From Salticus scenicus (Eukaryota; Arthropoda; Arachnida; Araneae; Salticidae): 64,000 nt of DNA. The notes under the pieces were generated by a model. The model saw only the letters and a program-made list of their open reading frames with translations, was not told the origin of the DNA and did not search any database. The stretch's first letter is position 1. Each line of letters begins with the position of its first letter. Where the stretch lies: the NCBI GenBank assembly GCA_963930645.1, contig OZ005651.1, positions 332,401,527 to 332,465,526 on the forward strand. Direction: 5' to 3'. Shown in pieces: positions 22,554-35,204 of the stretch. The translations under genes were made by a program, and so were the position numbers.

Positions 22554-22635
22554 TCCCGGCACCTTAATATAAAAAGATAGTAAATATTCAACTTCCAAAT
22601 GGGGTCAAAATGACCCCATCTTAGGAAAGCGGGGA
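22554..22635. mobile_element. Mini piggyBac-type MITE (82 bp)
   Basis: It is flanked by TTAA (22550-22553, 22636-22639), has ends TCCCGGC and GCGGGGA, and contains the internal palindrome GGGGTCAAAATGACCCC, a kind of motif seen in piggyBac-related MITEs. Confidence 0.75.
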
Positions 22636-23216
22636 TTAATTGCATTTTTAGAAAATTTTAGATTAATATTCATAAACTTCTAATGAGAAGTAATAATAAA
22701 TTTCGCCTCTTATAAACATCCGTCGGAATCTTTCGCTATCTCACGCTGCGTAACCGTGAGACATCTTGTATCTTTCACACACGTGAATCAATAAAACAAT
22801 GAAAGCAGTAAGACTAACAACAGCATCAACTTAATAAATCGCAATAGGTATCGCCCTGCACTTATAAAACTTAAATCTATCTGAGATACTTTTTTTGCCG
22901 GTGATACATGAAAAAAGATGTGAAAAGAAAACAATCACAGATGGCAGTTTTTTTCAAGATGTATTTATTTTAATTATTATTATTATTATTTGTTATTATT
23001 GTTATTTACTTTTCTCGGATTGATACAACTAATTAACTCATAATGTAATTTCAAATGCACAGGGAAAATTTTAGGAATAATGTATTCGAATCATTTCGGG
23101 TAAGACTGTATTGTTTATAAATTAATATGCACCACATAATTTACTTAAATTCAGCACTGTAAATAAATAATCAATAAATGAAGTTGCAAAACACAACTCG
23201 AAACGTATTTCAGTCC

Positions 23217-23371
23217 CAGAGTTGTCAACTTGCTAGATTTTTGAATACCACCGGTAAATTTCTGTAGAAATACTCACTATATATTTTAGCGAAGATTCGG
23301 TGATTAAATGTCCCAGAAAAAACTTAAAAAAAAATAGCGGTATGAATTTGTCGGATTGGTTGGCAGCTCTG
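23217..23371. mobile_element. 6-bp-TSD foldback MITE (155 bp)
   Basis: The ends are CAGAGTTGTCAACTTG and complement of CAGAGCTGCCAACCAA. The flank CAGTCC is identical on both sides (23211-23216, 23372-23377). It belongs to the group described in Part 2. Confidence 0.85.
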
Positions 23372-23730
23372 CAGTCCATTTCCAACCATTCGATATTCTG
23401 ACTTCTGACATATCCGAACTATTTTTGCTCTTGTAAACGAATGTGCTAGAATGGTTTTCATATGATACTCTATGCAAAAATAATTTCCTGCATATAAAGT
23501 TTTTGTTATTTTCATTGTGTTTAAAATAGTCTAAAAATACATCAATGATAAATTAACATGCAGTGTATTTGATTTCTTTTGTACGTTCGTGTACAAAGAC
23601 CTTTCATCCAATCTCACTAAAGAGTTTCAAGTAATATCTCCATGTGACAGAGATTTAGAGTACCGAAATCAGACTTCCTGCTAATATCTATTTTCGAGTT
23701 ATGATGATAACAGACACACGGACCAACTAC

Positions 23731-24235
23731 ACTAAGGAACAATAAAAAAAAAAAAAAGAAAGAAAGAAAAAGCCACTGCAGAAAAATTTATTTATACCTT
23801 TTTTATTTGTAATAACTTCAAAATTAATGGTTGAAAACTGTCATGTTTGCATAATACCAAAGAGATGAAACGATACCTATGTACATTTTCGATGTAGTAA
23901 TCCGCTCTGCGAAGTACTTAATAAAAAACTACATAAAACTTTCATTTTAAACGTAATATAATAAACATATACTTTGTATTCTATAATGATTTATTATATG
24001 AAATAAAAAAGTTATATTTTAATATTTGAAGTAAAACTATTTATTTGTTAGATTAAGCAATTACTTAATAAAAATTCGTATTCTGCATTGGCTTAATTCC
24101 ATCTTTATACAGAATTACTGCTTTAATGCGCAATGTCATATTATACAGTGTTTTAATATAAATCTCAGAAATTTCACTGTGCCAGTAAATTATTTTTTCC
24201 AGTTCTTACAGAGTTGTAGGCTGCATACACACCGA
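23731..24235 (-). mobile_element. Tc1-type element, 3' end only
   Basis: The terminus CACTAAGG at 23731 and the following ~500 bp are an inverted copy of the 3' end of the Tc1 element at 34929-36826, including its untranslated tail and the last part of the transposase. The 5' part is missing. Confidence 0.8.
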
Positions 24236-24342
24236 CCTTACAAACTTTGCTCCAAATTATCGCAGTAAAATTAATTTTATCACGTTTTTATCAACTCATA
24301 TTCTTGTTTGTTTGTCCAGTACAAATTTTGCAATAGATTTTT

Positions 24343-24755
24343 AACTTCCCGACTACCTAGACATTTGAAACTTTCAGAATAGTTCAGAACACGGTAACAA
24401 TGCATTTTTTAAATACTTTTAGCCAAACGTTTCGTATCCCCGCTGTATTCGGTGGCGTTTATATGATTCAATAGAAAATTTATTTAACTAACTTCCCGAC
24501 TAGCTAGACATTTGAAACTTTTAGAATATTTCAAAACACGATATCAATGCATTTTAAAAATATTTTTAGCCAATTGTTTCGGGTCCCCGCTGCGTTTAGT
24601 AGCGATTATATGATTCAACAATCATATAACGTCCCGATTAGCTGGACATTTGAAACTTTCAGAATAGCTCAGAACACGGTGACAATGCATTTTTAAAATA
24701 CTTTTAGCCAATCGATTCGAGCCCCGCTGCCTTCGGTTGCGTTTATATGATTCCA
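24343..24755. repeat. Three tandem copies of a ~140-bp unit
   Basis: Units start near 24343, 24484 and 24629 with ACTTCCCGACTAGCTAGACA or a close variant and share ACATTTGAAACTTT, ACAATGCATTTT, AATACTTTTAGCCAA and CCCCGCTG. They abut the left arm of the large inverted repeat. Confidence 0.9.
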
Positions 24756-24759
24756 CAGA

Positions 24760-25960
24760 AAATGTAAAAACATTATATATAAAATGTTCTTTTTATCTCG
24801 CACTTTTTTTTTTTTTTATATAAGCGTATGGATTGATTATGCGTACCTAACACACACTATAATGGGATTTTACGAAATCTTTCGCTTCTCCTCCCCCATT
24901 AAGTGTGGGATAGATGCAAAAATACATTTTCAAGAGTAATCCTGCTCCAAATTATGTCAGGAAAGCAACTTTTTGATGTGTCGATTGGTTATGCTTACCC
25001 AACACACACTATAAAGGGATTTTGCGTAATTCTTTCTGACCAAATCTTGGGGAAGGGGAGTAAAAATCTATTTCTATGCATAATTCTGCTCTAAATTATC
25101 TTACAAAGGTGACTGAAAGGTTTCGACTGAATTCAAAGTTTTTTTTTTTTTTAATTATTGATAATGATATGGAATTTTTAAGATTTTATTTAAATATAGG
25201 GACCAGCGAAGGGGGCAAAGCCTGCTAATATTATTCTACACATCAAGCTAATGTTATCAAATATTATGGATCTTTATCTTACAATTTTAATTATTTAAGA
25301 ATAATAGTCAATCAAGGTAATTTTGATCAACATTTTACTATTTTCCATTCTCCTAAATATATATACTCAAACTATTGTCATAATTATTGACATAGAATGA
25401 AAAAATGTAGGCTTAATTATAACTTAATCTTATTATACTTAGCAAATATTTCTGGCATAAGCACAAAAATAATATTTTTATCCGTTTCAGTTTTACTCTG
25501 CCATTATGGGCGATTTTGAGCCACCATAAAAATTCTAGTTTTACGTAAAACAAGAGCTATAAGAAAGTTTAAACTTCTTAAAAAAAGGCTTATACATAAT
25601 CCGAAATTTTTTAAATGCTGTTCCTATTATAATATTTTTTCAGTCTTTCAACTAATATAACACTATATATGCTAGACAGGCAAAGAATAGTCCTTTGCTT
25701 TTTTTTATATATATATACTATGAAGTTAAAAACATTTGTTTTTCTTTACTTGCCCTCTTATCCCCACCTGCTTTTCTATGTCTCAGATGCTACACTGCAT
25801 TTATAAAAAGCTTCCTTTTTATATGATAATATTTCTAAACGTTATAGGGACCCGTTAAGCTGATACTACTGAATATATCACCTCTCTCACCCTCACCCCC
25901 TCTCCCTCAAAAAAATGTTAAAAGGTTTTTTATTAACGAAATGAGAGCGGGTATTAAGTT
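24760..25960. repeat. Left arm of a large inverted repeat
   Basis: 24760-25130 contains about two diverged copies of a ~150-bp unit (ACACACTATAAAGGGATTTTG, TGCTCCAAATTATGTCAG, CTTTTTGATGTGTCGATTGG). 25240-25960 follows. Both parts recur inverted at 31220-32510: for example TACCATAAAAA..CTAG and GAGCTATAAGAAAGTTTAA here match complements near 31470-31520. Confidence 0.8.
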
Positions 25961-25974
25961 TTTCTTCCCAGCCT

Positions 25975-26354
25975 AGCCACAATCCTAACATAAACAGCAA
26001 TTTTCGAACGATCTGCAAATCATTCTTTCACGATACACACAATCAAGACTACTAACTTACTCAACATGGCATACGGCATCTTTTTTTTTTTTTTCTAGAA
26101 GTAACACCACTGAAAACATTTTCTGGTGCTTACTGTTCTTTTTCTTATCTGTTTCTTAAATTGATAAAAGTGGTTAATATATAATGGCCACAATCCTAAC
26201 ATTAACAGCAAATTTCGAACGATCTGTAAATCATTCTTTCATGATACACACAATCAAGACTACTAACTAACTCAACATGGCACACGACATCTTTTTTTCT
26301 AGAAGTAACACTAACTGAAAACATTTTCTGGTGCTTACTGTTCTTTTTGTTATG

Positions 26355-26397
<43 letters not shown>

Positions 26398-26414
26398 GAT
26401 AAAAGTGGTTAAAA
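25975..26414. repeat. Tandem duplication of ~215 bp
   Basis: 25975-26184 and 26185-26414 are near-identical (CCACAATCCTAACAT, CGAACGATCTG, CATTTTCTGGTGCTTACTGT, AAATTGATAAAAGTGGTTAA). The second copy carries a 35-base poly-T run. Confidence 0.9.
26358..26392. repeat. Poly-T run of 35
   Basis: Uninterrupted T from 26358 to 26392; the equivalent site in the other tandem copy has only a short run, so this is a recent expansion or an assembly artefact. Confidence 0.9.
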
Positions 26415-26418
26415 TATA

Positions 26419-26576
26419 CAGGGTAATTACAGACCCACCTTTTTCACTGATTTTTCCACAAGAATATTTAGATGATAATTTTTACTTAATCAATGGTGTC
26501 AACATACTATTAAAAATTCCGAAAGAAAAATATTGGTGGAAGAATCAGGGAAAAAATGTTTTCTGTGACCACCCTG
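26419..26576. mobile_element. MITE with CAGGGT...ACCCTG ends (158 bp)
   Basis: The left end CAGGGTAATTACAGAC and complement of the right end CAGGGTGGTCACAGAA agree well. Inner CTGATTTTTCC is also inverted. Target duplication not clear. Confidence 0.6.
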
Positions 26577-26606
26577 ATTTACGTTACCCACAGCTGCCCA
26601 CTTGTA

Positions 26607-29040
26607 CAGTCGGGGGAAAAAAAAAAACGCAACACTCAACGTAACTTCGTTGCTAATCGATGTAGAAAAATGTAATAGGTATCATTCGACGGGGAATTGT
26701 GAGTAGTTTCAGAAAATGAGCTGACATTTTTAATTAGGGGTCGTCTACATATTAAAACGTGCACCAACTTTGATTTTTTCAATGGTAATGCCCCATTTTT
26801 ATTTTATATTTGGATTCCTGGGATCGCGACAACGCGAAAAACTATATTGGTTGTATATTTTACTTATTTTTTCACATACTTATAAGCGTTCAAAGTTTGA
26901 AGGTGCTAATGTTAAATTCATATTTCAAACTTTTATTAATATCTTCACAAAAAGTTACTTGATCGATATAATTTTTTTTTTTACGAGATACAGTGAAGAA
27001 ACCCAAACATAATCCATCATTACTTTTGATTCTGAAAAATATTTTTAATTCTGAAAAATATTAATAAATTCATATTCATAAAAATTATGAATTATGACCT
27101 ATATTAATTTTTACATAAAATGAATCCTCATGCTGAAAAATATGGGTGTGCAAATTTGCAGCTCATTCCAGTTATTAGTTTTCGAGATATAAATAAATCT
27201 TTCTTTTGGAGTGGTTTAGGGGGCCGTCTCTTATAAAGTTTTGCATGAGATAACGAATCAAATCTTTAAAAATAACAAAGAAAATTAAACAAAATATTTT
27301 TATTTTTTATTTACGGGTCAAATTATATAAGAACAACGTCAAACGCAAAGAAATGAAACAAAAATGATGATTTTTAGACATTAGTGTTAGCATCAAGAAT
27401 TCCTGTTTTCTAAAGAAGACCACTTTCATCGTTCTTCAAAACAAAACAATACAGAAAAAAAAAAAGTAAATGTGACATTGAATATTCGTGTTAAACACCT
27501 TATTTTATGGTGACAAAACTACGCCATCGTTTAGTTGATGATAAATTTTGAATCTTTTAAACGAACACTAGAAGAATAAAAAATTAACTAAATAGGCTTG
27601 GTTTACTGTTTTAAATAGAAAAATAGGTTTATTGTGAAATTGTCAAATATAAATAACGAATGAATTGGAATGTGAGACAGACTTGTAAACTCGTTTCTTA
27701 ACTACCGTCATAGTTAAAAAAAGCTTAATCATTTGCTTCATATATTGCTTTATTTTATTTTATTTATTTACTTATTTATTTATTTTATAGGGGAGAGGAA
27801 TATTATTTTAAGGACACTTTAGTCTTTAAAATTTTATTAATATATTTTAACTTTATACATTTTTAAAAACATACGTTAACTTTTATAAACATATTTTAAC
27901 AGTTTTTGCAACCGCAGGATTTTGTCTTTTTGACAGTAAGACCCGCCTACGGGCATTATACTCTCAAAATATAATATTTTAGAACAAATTTTCTGTATTC
28001 ACGATTATATTACAAATGGATATACATTATAATTATATTCTTTCTAATCAATGTATTTCTATCCGTAGTTTATTTTATTGCAAAAATATGAACACTGGGT
28101 ACACACTTAAGAAATATGTAACACACAAATTACGAAAGAAACGCCCACTGACAGAGTTACAGATTTCCATATGGTGTGAATCTACGTCAGCAGTCGCGAA
28201 AGGGTTAATTAAGAAAATATATTTTCATAGAAATTATAAAACGAATCTTACAGTTCCAGAGAGTTCAACTGACCAAAAACTCGTAAGTGCGATTAAAATT
28301 GTTTAATATTTACTTCATGAACCCTTACAATAATTTATCCGAAAAGGTTTAGTTTATGCATTGTTGTATATATATATATATATATATATATTATTTCATT
28401 TCGTCTATTATGTTACCTACGAAAGAAAATTTAAGCTTTATTGGTGATCAGTACAGCTATAATAGACACTTTTACTTGAAGAATATTGCACTTTTTTCAA
28501 AGAGTACTGTATGGACTAATCGCAAGTATAATGTATTTAAATAGACCTAAAATTATCTAAAAAAGTACTGAAGTATATACAAATCTAAAAAATTGAATTC
28601 AGAATAATTAAGGAACTGGAAAAGCCACAACGTTTTATTAATTTTCATAATTATTTTTTCCCTGAAAGATTTCCGGTGTGAAACTTTAAAATTTTGTCAA
28701 TTTCTTATAGGATCTTAATTTTATTTTTCTACATTTAATGATAACCCCCTAATATATTTTTGATTATAACTCTATAAATACTAAAGATAAAGTATACAAA
28801 CAGTATACTTTTCCGCACTGCCAGACTCTCAGAAATTCGAAAATGATGTCAAAATTGGGTGTTGCTATTGAAAAAAATCAAAGTTGGCAGTCATTTCAAT
28901 ATGTAGATGACCCCTAATTCAAAATTTGAAGACATATTCAGAAAGTGCTTTTAATTTCCTGTTGAATTATGTCTATTAGATGTTCCTGCATCAATTAATA
29001 ACGAAATTACAGTGAGTGTTGCGTTTTTTCCCCCCGACTG
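26607..29040. mobile_element. TA-flanked element with long inverted repeats, copy 1 (2434 bp)
   Basis: The ends are CAGTCGGGGGAAAAAAA and its complement, followed by ACGCAACACTCA. The arms remain similar for about 180 bp (GGGGTCGTCTACATATTAAA versus its complement). TA lies at 26605-26606 and 29041-29042. The interior has no transposase that I can read and contains a TTAA MITE at 27900-28204. The TA duplication suggests the Tc1/mariner group. Confidence 0.8.
27900..28204. mobile_element. TTAA MITE of the CACTTTCGCGACCGC family (305 bp)
   Basis: It is flanked by TTAA at 27896-27899 and 28205-28208. The left end here (CAGTTTTTGCAACCGC) corresponds to the right-hand end of the copy at 33416-33719, so the two lie in opposite orientation. 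One end carries TGACGT...ACGTCA and the other carries TTTGTCTTTTTGACAGTAAG. Confidence 0.85.
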
Positions 29041-29363
29041 TACAATCGGAAAAAAAAAAAATAAAATAAAAAAATAAATAAATAAAAGACCACTTCCCCA
29101 ACTAATTTCGTCGGAAATCGATGATAACTATGTGGCTGGTCCAGTCGATTAATAATAGCGTCTGGATTATTATGCCATAATTAGATTTTACGTAAGGGGT
29201 CCTCTACGTATTAAAACTGACATCAACTTCACTTTTTCAATGACAACCTCTATTTTTGATCTCATATTAAAATTTCTGAGATCAAGGTGGTTCGGAAAAA
29301 GTCCTATTTATATACTATGAATTAATTCTTGATAGAGTTACAAGCGAAAATGTATTAGGAGTC

Positions 29364-29589
29364 CATACTTACCAACCATCTCATTAATAACCGTACAATT
29401 GTTGACGCTCCCTGAAAAAACGCCCCTTTTCTCACACCACTATATTTTTAGAGTTATTCTCTCCAAATGTTGTTACGATTAAATAAGACTAAAATTACTC
29501 TAAAAAATTGTTGGTGTGAAAAAAAAAAAAAAAAAAAAAGGCGGGTACTAAAAATTGTACAGTTCATAATGAGATGGTTGGCAAGTATG
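29364..29589. mobile_element. 6-bp-TSD foldback MITE (226 bp)
   Basis: The ends are CATACTTACCAACCATCTCA and complement of CATACTTGCCAACCATCTCA. The flank GGAGTC is identical on both sides. The core is CACACCACTATATTTTTAGA against CTCTAAAAAATTGTTGGTGTG. Confidence 0.93.
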
Positions 29590-29980
29590 GGAGTCTGTCC
29601 ATATATTTAGAAAAAATAAATTATAATCTCTCATAAAAAGGACATTATTCGTTAAGATTCATACCGGAAAAAAAGTACAAATATTTTAATTATAAAATAA
29701 AATGAAGCTGCAGAAGGTATTGTATTTGTATCTAACCAGGAAACGATCTTGTACTGTAATAATAAAAGAAAATCCAAACAAGCATCAGCCAGCTTATATA
29801 AACATGATTTTTACGCACAAAATAACTGCCCTCATCACCTCGTTTTCTAGTTATAAATGGACCTTATGCACGAGTGGCAACGGCTGCGGGTATTTACCGA
29901 TTTAAGCAGCTGTTACTGACTGATAAAGAAGTAAATAAAAGTTTGGAGTTTAGCGATTGGTGTAAAAACTTCTATATAAT

Positions 29981-31437
29981 GTAAAGACACCAGTGCTCGT
30001 CACCCCTAAAATCTGCACCAGTAGTCGTCACCCTCTTAAATAAAGTGTTAAAATAAGTGTTAATTAACATCTATGAGTTTCAATCCCCCAGCATTAGATT
30101 CTCCAAAGCCTTCTGCTTCTTACCACACAAACAGTTCGATTTCAAGTGTTGAGGAAAAGTGTGGAAAAGCAAAATAATTGAAGTATGCGTTAAATGACAA
30201 TTGGAGTGACTCAACGTAAAGGAAATGATTAAGAAATGAGGTATGCATTTCTTGATATATTTTGTTGTTTGTTGTATTTGACATTGCTCATAAAGCATTG
30301 TATATAAAGTTTATGATATGTAGAATACAATTTATGTGCGACTTTTAAAAATTTAACATAATATAAAGATTTTTACGGTATGACGCCTACTGGTGCATAA
30401 TTTGCACGTTTCACCAGTGCTCGTCATCCCTCCCTGACGAGCACTGGTGTTTTAACATTTTTAATAATTGGGTAATGTTTTTTACTAAAAATACTATATT
30501 TTCGCTTAGCATTATGATGGTATAGTTTTTACTTTAATTGGACGACTGGCGCCAGTAGTCATCAGGGGTATTTGTAAATGTAAACAAACGTATTTTGACC
30601 CCAAGAACGTGATCTGTATTGCACTTGTAACTTTTGTCTACCTTGTTTAAATAAAGTCAATCCTGGTAACTTTAATTCACTAAGACTGAATTTAAACCAC
30701 CTCTATATTGTATTTTGCTGGAAAAATTAAATAAATGTTACATAAACATATTTAGTTATAAAGATCCTTTTCTAGTTTTCTTCTATATATTTTAGAAAAA
30801 CAGAAATGATTACTCTATACATCTGTCTAATGTATTTTAAATTTTTATGATGTCATGCTTTTGCGATGATGTATTTAAGTGAGGTTTTTAAAGTTTCTTC
30901 ATACTAATTAGTTAAAAACTGTAAATATCATTTAAGCACTTTATTATGCATTTTATATTTTTATAAGTTTTTATTGGTCGTAATTAATTAATTTAATTCA
31001 TATATATTTCGAAAGTTATAAAATACAAAGCCTTAATTCCATAATCAGCACAACTGTGAGTCGATTCAAAATTTTATTAAGGATTTTTATGTTAGATATA
31101 GGTGACTAAGAATTTATGTAGAAAATATTAAGCATAAAAACATTTCTTAAGTAAGCTTTCTATTTATATATTATATTACTTATGTAAGGTAAACACACGA
31201 AATATATAAATGATTCTTTTAATTAAAAAAAACTTTAAGTATGTAGTGCCTTTTTTGTGTGTGTGGAGGGCGAGGGTTAAAGAGGTGATATATTCAGTAG
31301 CAGTGGATTGTTCTTTGGAAATTCAAAGGATTGTTCTCTGCCTTTGTAGCATATATAGTGTTACATTAGTTGAAAGACTAAAAAAAAAAACAAGATAATG
31401 AGAACTGCATTTTAAAAATTTCGGAATATGTATAAGC

Positions 31438-31469
<32 letters not shown>

Positions 31470-33100
31470 TTTCTTATAGCTCTTATTTTACATAAAAATA
31501 TCATATTTATATTTTTTATGATGGCTCAAAATCACCCATAATGGCAGTGTAAAACTAAAACAGATACAAATATTATTTTGTGTTTATACCAGAAATATTT
31601 GCTAAGTATTATAAGATTAAGTTATAATTAAATCAAAAATGCTTTCATTTTATGTCAATAATTATTATGAAAGTACTTTAAGTTACGCTGTTAAAGTTCC
31701 CGCTGCCTTCTGTAATAGCTTTCCGGCCCACAATATGATGATTGGCTTCACCTGCCTTTTGCATCGTCTTAACCGCTTTTTATCCCCCCCCCTTCCCCAA
31801 GAGTAAATTTAAAAGTTTCGCGAAATTCTATCAAAGGGCATATTACTTACACTTAACCAACACACACATCAAAAATCACCTTTCTGAGGTAATTTGGAGC
31901 AGAGCTAAGGTTGAAAACGTGTTTTTGATCAGCTCGCCTGTGGAAAGGGGAGGTAATTTTGCAAAATCGCATTATAATACGTTTTGAGTACCCATAACCC
32001 ACCGAAACATAAAAAAAAATCCCCTTTCTGAAATAATTTGGAGCAGAGTAAAGCTTGAAAACGCATTTTTTTGCCCCCACATATAAAAAAAGGGGGGGGG
32101 GGTAGAAGACGAGAGATTTTTCGCAAAACTAGGTGTTGGATACATATGATCAACTCACAGATAAAAAATCACCTTTGTAAGATAATTTAGAGCGAAGTCA
32201 TGCAAGAAAATATGTTTTTTCTCCCCTCCCCTAAGATGTGGTAGGAAAGAATTGTGTAAAATCCCTTTATAGTGTGGTTGGGTACACGTTACTAAATGAC
32301 ACATCAAAAAATTGCTTTCTTGACATAATTTGGAGCAGAATTACTCATGAAAACATGTTTTTGAATCCACCCCACACTTGATGGAGGAGGATCCTTTATA
32401 GCGTGTGTTAGGTGCGCATGACTTACCCATACGTTAAAAAAAAAAAAAAATCAATCTTACTGAGATAATTTGGAGCAAAGTTACACACACACACACACAC
32501 ACGCTTGGAAACAAGTTTATTAGACCCTCCCTTGCTACTTACCCTCTGCTTTAAGTTGAGTAAAGATATTTTTAAGAACAAATAAACTTTTGAAGACTTT
32601 CTTTAAAAGTAAACAATTATCAAATTATTTTGCATATGAATTTACTTGTTTTATTCGCAAAACCTTGCTCAATAGTTTGAATTTTGCCATTTAATGTGTT
32701 GTGTTTTAAAAACTAAGAATGGATTTAGGTTCTAAGTATGTGCCAAAGGTGTTTTGTTTCATGAAATTTTGTAAAAGCACAATTAAAATCAAATTATTCA
32801 GCAAATTGTTATGCTTTGTTTACATGACGACCACTGGTGCAAACACCTGACGACTACTGGTGAAACTCATTTTTCAAGTGACGAGCACTGGTGCATTTTT
32901 GTAAGTTCAATTTTTATTTTATTTTTTAATTTGGCGTAATGTATTGAAAAATTGAAAGTGTCTAACGACAACTAGAAGAATCAATGTATAGAATAAACCA
33001 AAGTATAATATTGATACATGAATACCACACGAATACCAAGCGAAAACAACAAACATTTTAAAAATAAGGCCTTAAGAGTGACGAGCACTGGCGTCTTTAC
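29981..33100. mobile_element. Element with GTAAAGAC ends and a 15-bp subterminal motif array
   Basis: Terminal inverted repeats of about 23 bp begin GTAAAGACACCAGTGCTCGT on the left and, as complement, GTAAAGACGCCAGTGCTCGT on the right. Variants of TGACGAGCACTGGTG recur in both orientations at 29988, 30016, 30381, 30412, 30435, about 30538-30563 (two), 32825, 32848, 32879 and 33079. Such arrays near both ends resemble transposase-binding sites. The middle is the right arm of the large inverted repeat. No transposase seen. Confidence 0.75.
31220..32510. repeat. Right arm of the large inverted repeat
   Basis: This is the complement of 24760-25960. 31220-31690 pairs with 25240-25960, and 31830-32510 holds about five diverged copies of the ~150-bp unit (TAATTTGGAGCAGAGTTA, ACACATCAAAAAATC, CCCTTTATAGTGTGGTTGGG). 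It ends in a (CA)n run at about 32484-32502. Confidence 0.8.
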
Positions 33101-33415
33101 CTTACTCTTTAACTACATTTCTTGCGACCATGACAGCCTCTGAGCAAGTGCGGATTGAACGAATCCACTAGTAAAATAGGGGAGACAAGCTTTTCGTTGA
33201 GAGAAAATAAGCGATAAGGGAATACTGAATGACTGGATGTTCACTAAATTCAAACCTGTTGGTCAACTTGGAAACCCTCCAAGATTTTTGACTCGTCCTC
33301 ACTGCTAGGCGTAGGAAACGTGGTTACACTATACCCGCAATGATGCGCGGTGCATAAGGTCCATTCTGAAAGTTCTCTAATGATCGGTGCAACCACACCT
33401 CACTGAAATAATTAA

Positions 33416-33719
33416 CACTTTCGCGACCGCTGACGTATATTCACGTCATTTGAAAATCTGTGAGCCCGCCAGTGGGCGTTTCTTTTGCAATTCGTATGTT
33501 ATATCTTTCTTAAGAATATACCCAATATTCATATTTATACAGTAAATATACTATGGATATAAATAATTTGATTAGGAAAGAGTATAATTATAATGTTTAT
33601 TCATTTGAAATATAAATGTGAACACAGAAAATTTTATTCTGAATTATTGTAACTTGGGGGAATAATGCCCACAGGCGGACCTTACTGTCAAAAAGACAAA
33701 ACATGCGGTCGCGAAAGTG
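33416..33719. mobile_element. TTAA MITE of the CACTTTCGCGACCGC family (304 bp)
   Basis: Best-kept copy: ends CACTTTCGCGACCGC and its exact complement, with TTAA at 33412-33415 and 33720-33723. Internal marks are CCCGCCAGTGGGCG and GCCCACAGGCGGACC. Confidence 0.9.
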
Positions 33720-34089
33720 TTAATGAAATCCAAAACAAGCAGAAAACGGAAGAGCATGGAGAAAAATGTTGTTTGATGCATAAATAAGTCGCCCATTTCA
33801 GCTTTGAGATATATTCTATCAATATATAATGTCTGAAAATTCGCTAATGTAGAGTCTAAAAACTGATAAAAGTCATAGTTCTGACAAATTTTATCGGGAT
33901 TCCTCCCACTCCTTTCTCGTTACTACATTTTTACTCAAACTTAAATATAGATTTCTCGAGAGCGGGCTCACGAGGGCAAACAATTTACGGGTCGAAAATC
34001 ACGTTAGATTATGCCCTCTTGAACCTCATTTAATTGATTTCTATTATTACACAAATGGGATGGTTTCCTGGTAAGCTTATTTGAATAAC

Positions 34090-34190
34090 TACAATAAACT
34101 CCCGTATAACGCAGTACCACAAAACACGACAAAAAAATTGCGACTAGTACTCAGCGTGATTAACAGTCCCGTATAACGCGTAAGATAAAT
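34090..34190. mobile_element. pogo/Tigger-like terminus
   Basis: AATAAACTCCCGTATAACGC and a second CCCGTATAACGCG occur 75 bp apart. Similar blocks lie at 39040-39105 and 47600-47670. They resemble the ends of pogo/Tigger-type elements; none can be paired into a full element with certainty. Confidence 0.4.
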
Positions 34191-34832
34191 TTAACATTTT
34201 CACACAGTTAATCAAGGTTTGGATTCCTCAAAGGCGTAAATGGCTTATATTTTTCTTTCTTAAATACAGTTTATGAATTTAAAATTTCTTAGTAGCTTAT
34301 TTTTTATAAAAATGAAATAATTTATTACGTCCCTTTATGCGTTAAAATTTAAATAGCTTGAGGCATATGAAACCTACAAAATTCAATTACAAAAATGCAT
34401 ATAGCAAGACAAAATAATAATACCAATAATGATAATAATAGTAATAATAGCGGTAAAAATCAAGAAAAATGTTTAGTATTTAAGAAAAAAGAATTTATCT
34501 ATTTCTGTTGGGTATATTTTTATTTTGTACAGTAAGCCCCGCATGAAGGTGTTTCTATAAAATGTTGCATTGCGTACAGCGTACAAACCTACAATATAGA
34601 ATACATAAAATTCTAGATAACCAGATTTAAAGAAAAAATTAGTGGTAAAAATCTGGGAAAGGCTATTTAATATTCAAGAAAAGAGAGATACTGTTCAAAG
34701 CATTCCTATTTTGAGTAATATGTCACGCCTTTATACGTTTCTCTAAAACACCAAATTATTTCACAAATTCATGATTAAATAACTGAAACTTTGTCATCAA
34801 CAATCGAAACGGTAAATTTCATTCGTTTATAT

Positions 34833-34926
34833 CATAGTTGCCAACATTTTAATTTATTCCGGAGTTTTAGATCCGCCTTTATTCCGCACCACCTTATTTA
34901 TAGAATATTTTTCCCCAATATATAAC
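34833..34926. mobile_element. 6-bp-TSD foldback MITE, left arm, split by a Tc1 element
   Basis: CATAGTTGCCAACATTTTAA and the following GCACCACCTTATTTATAG core are present up to TATAACTA at 34921-34928. There the Tc1 element 34929-36826 interrupts. A short continuation of the core (about 36829-36852) follows that element and is cut in turn by the TTAA MITE at 36857. Confidence 0.65.
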
Positions 34927-34933
34927 TACACTA

Positions 34934-34967
<34 letters not shown>

Positions 34968-35204
34968 CCGCATTTGAATGTTTCCTTTTCTTTTTCTGCA
35001 ACCGCCAATTTTATTGTTTTAAAAGTAAATTTTTGAACAGATTTTATTACGTTGTGTTCCACATACAATTTAGGATTGAGCCAAGTATTAAAAACAAGAT
35101 GCAATTGTAATTCTAGAAAGTATTTCAAGAATGGCAAGAATAAGGCAATTAGCGATACCACACACAATATTAATTTTAGAGTGAAAAAAAAAAAAATATT
35201 TTAA

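Larger units (their letters stand above)
29735..34072. mobile_element. ACCAGGAAAC-type element, copy 1, with nested insertions
   Basis: Left end ACCAGGAAACGATCTTGTAC, right end complement ACCAGGAAACCATCCC. Its last ~350 bp (33720-34072) matches 38470-38736, the end of copy 2. Inside lie the 29981-33100 element and a TTAA MITE. No coding motif. Confidence 0.65.
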
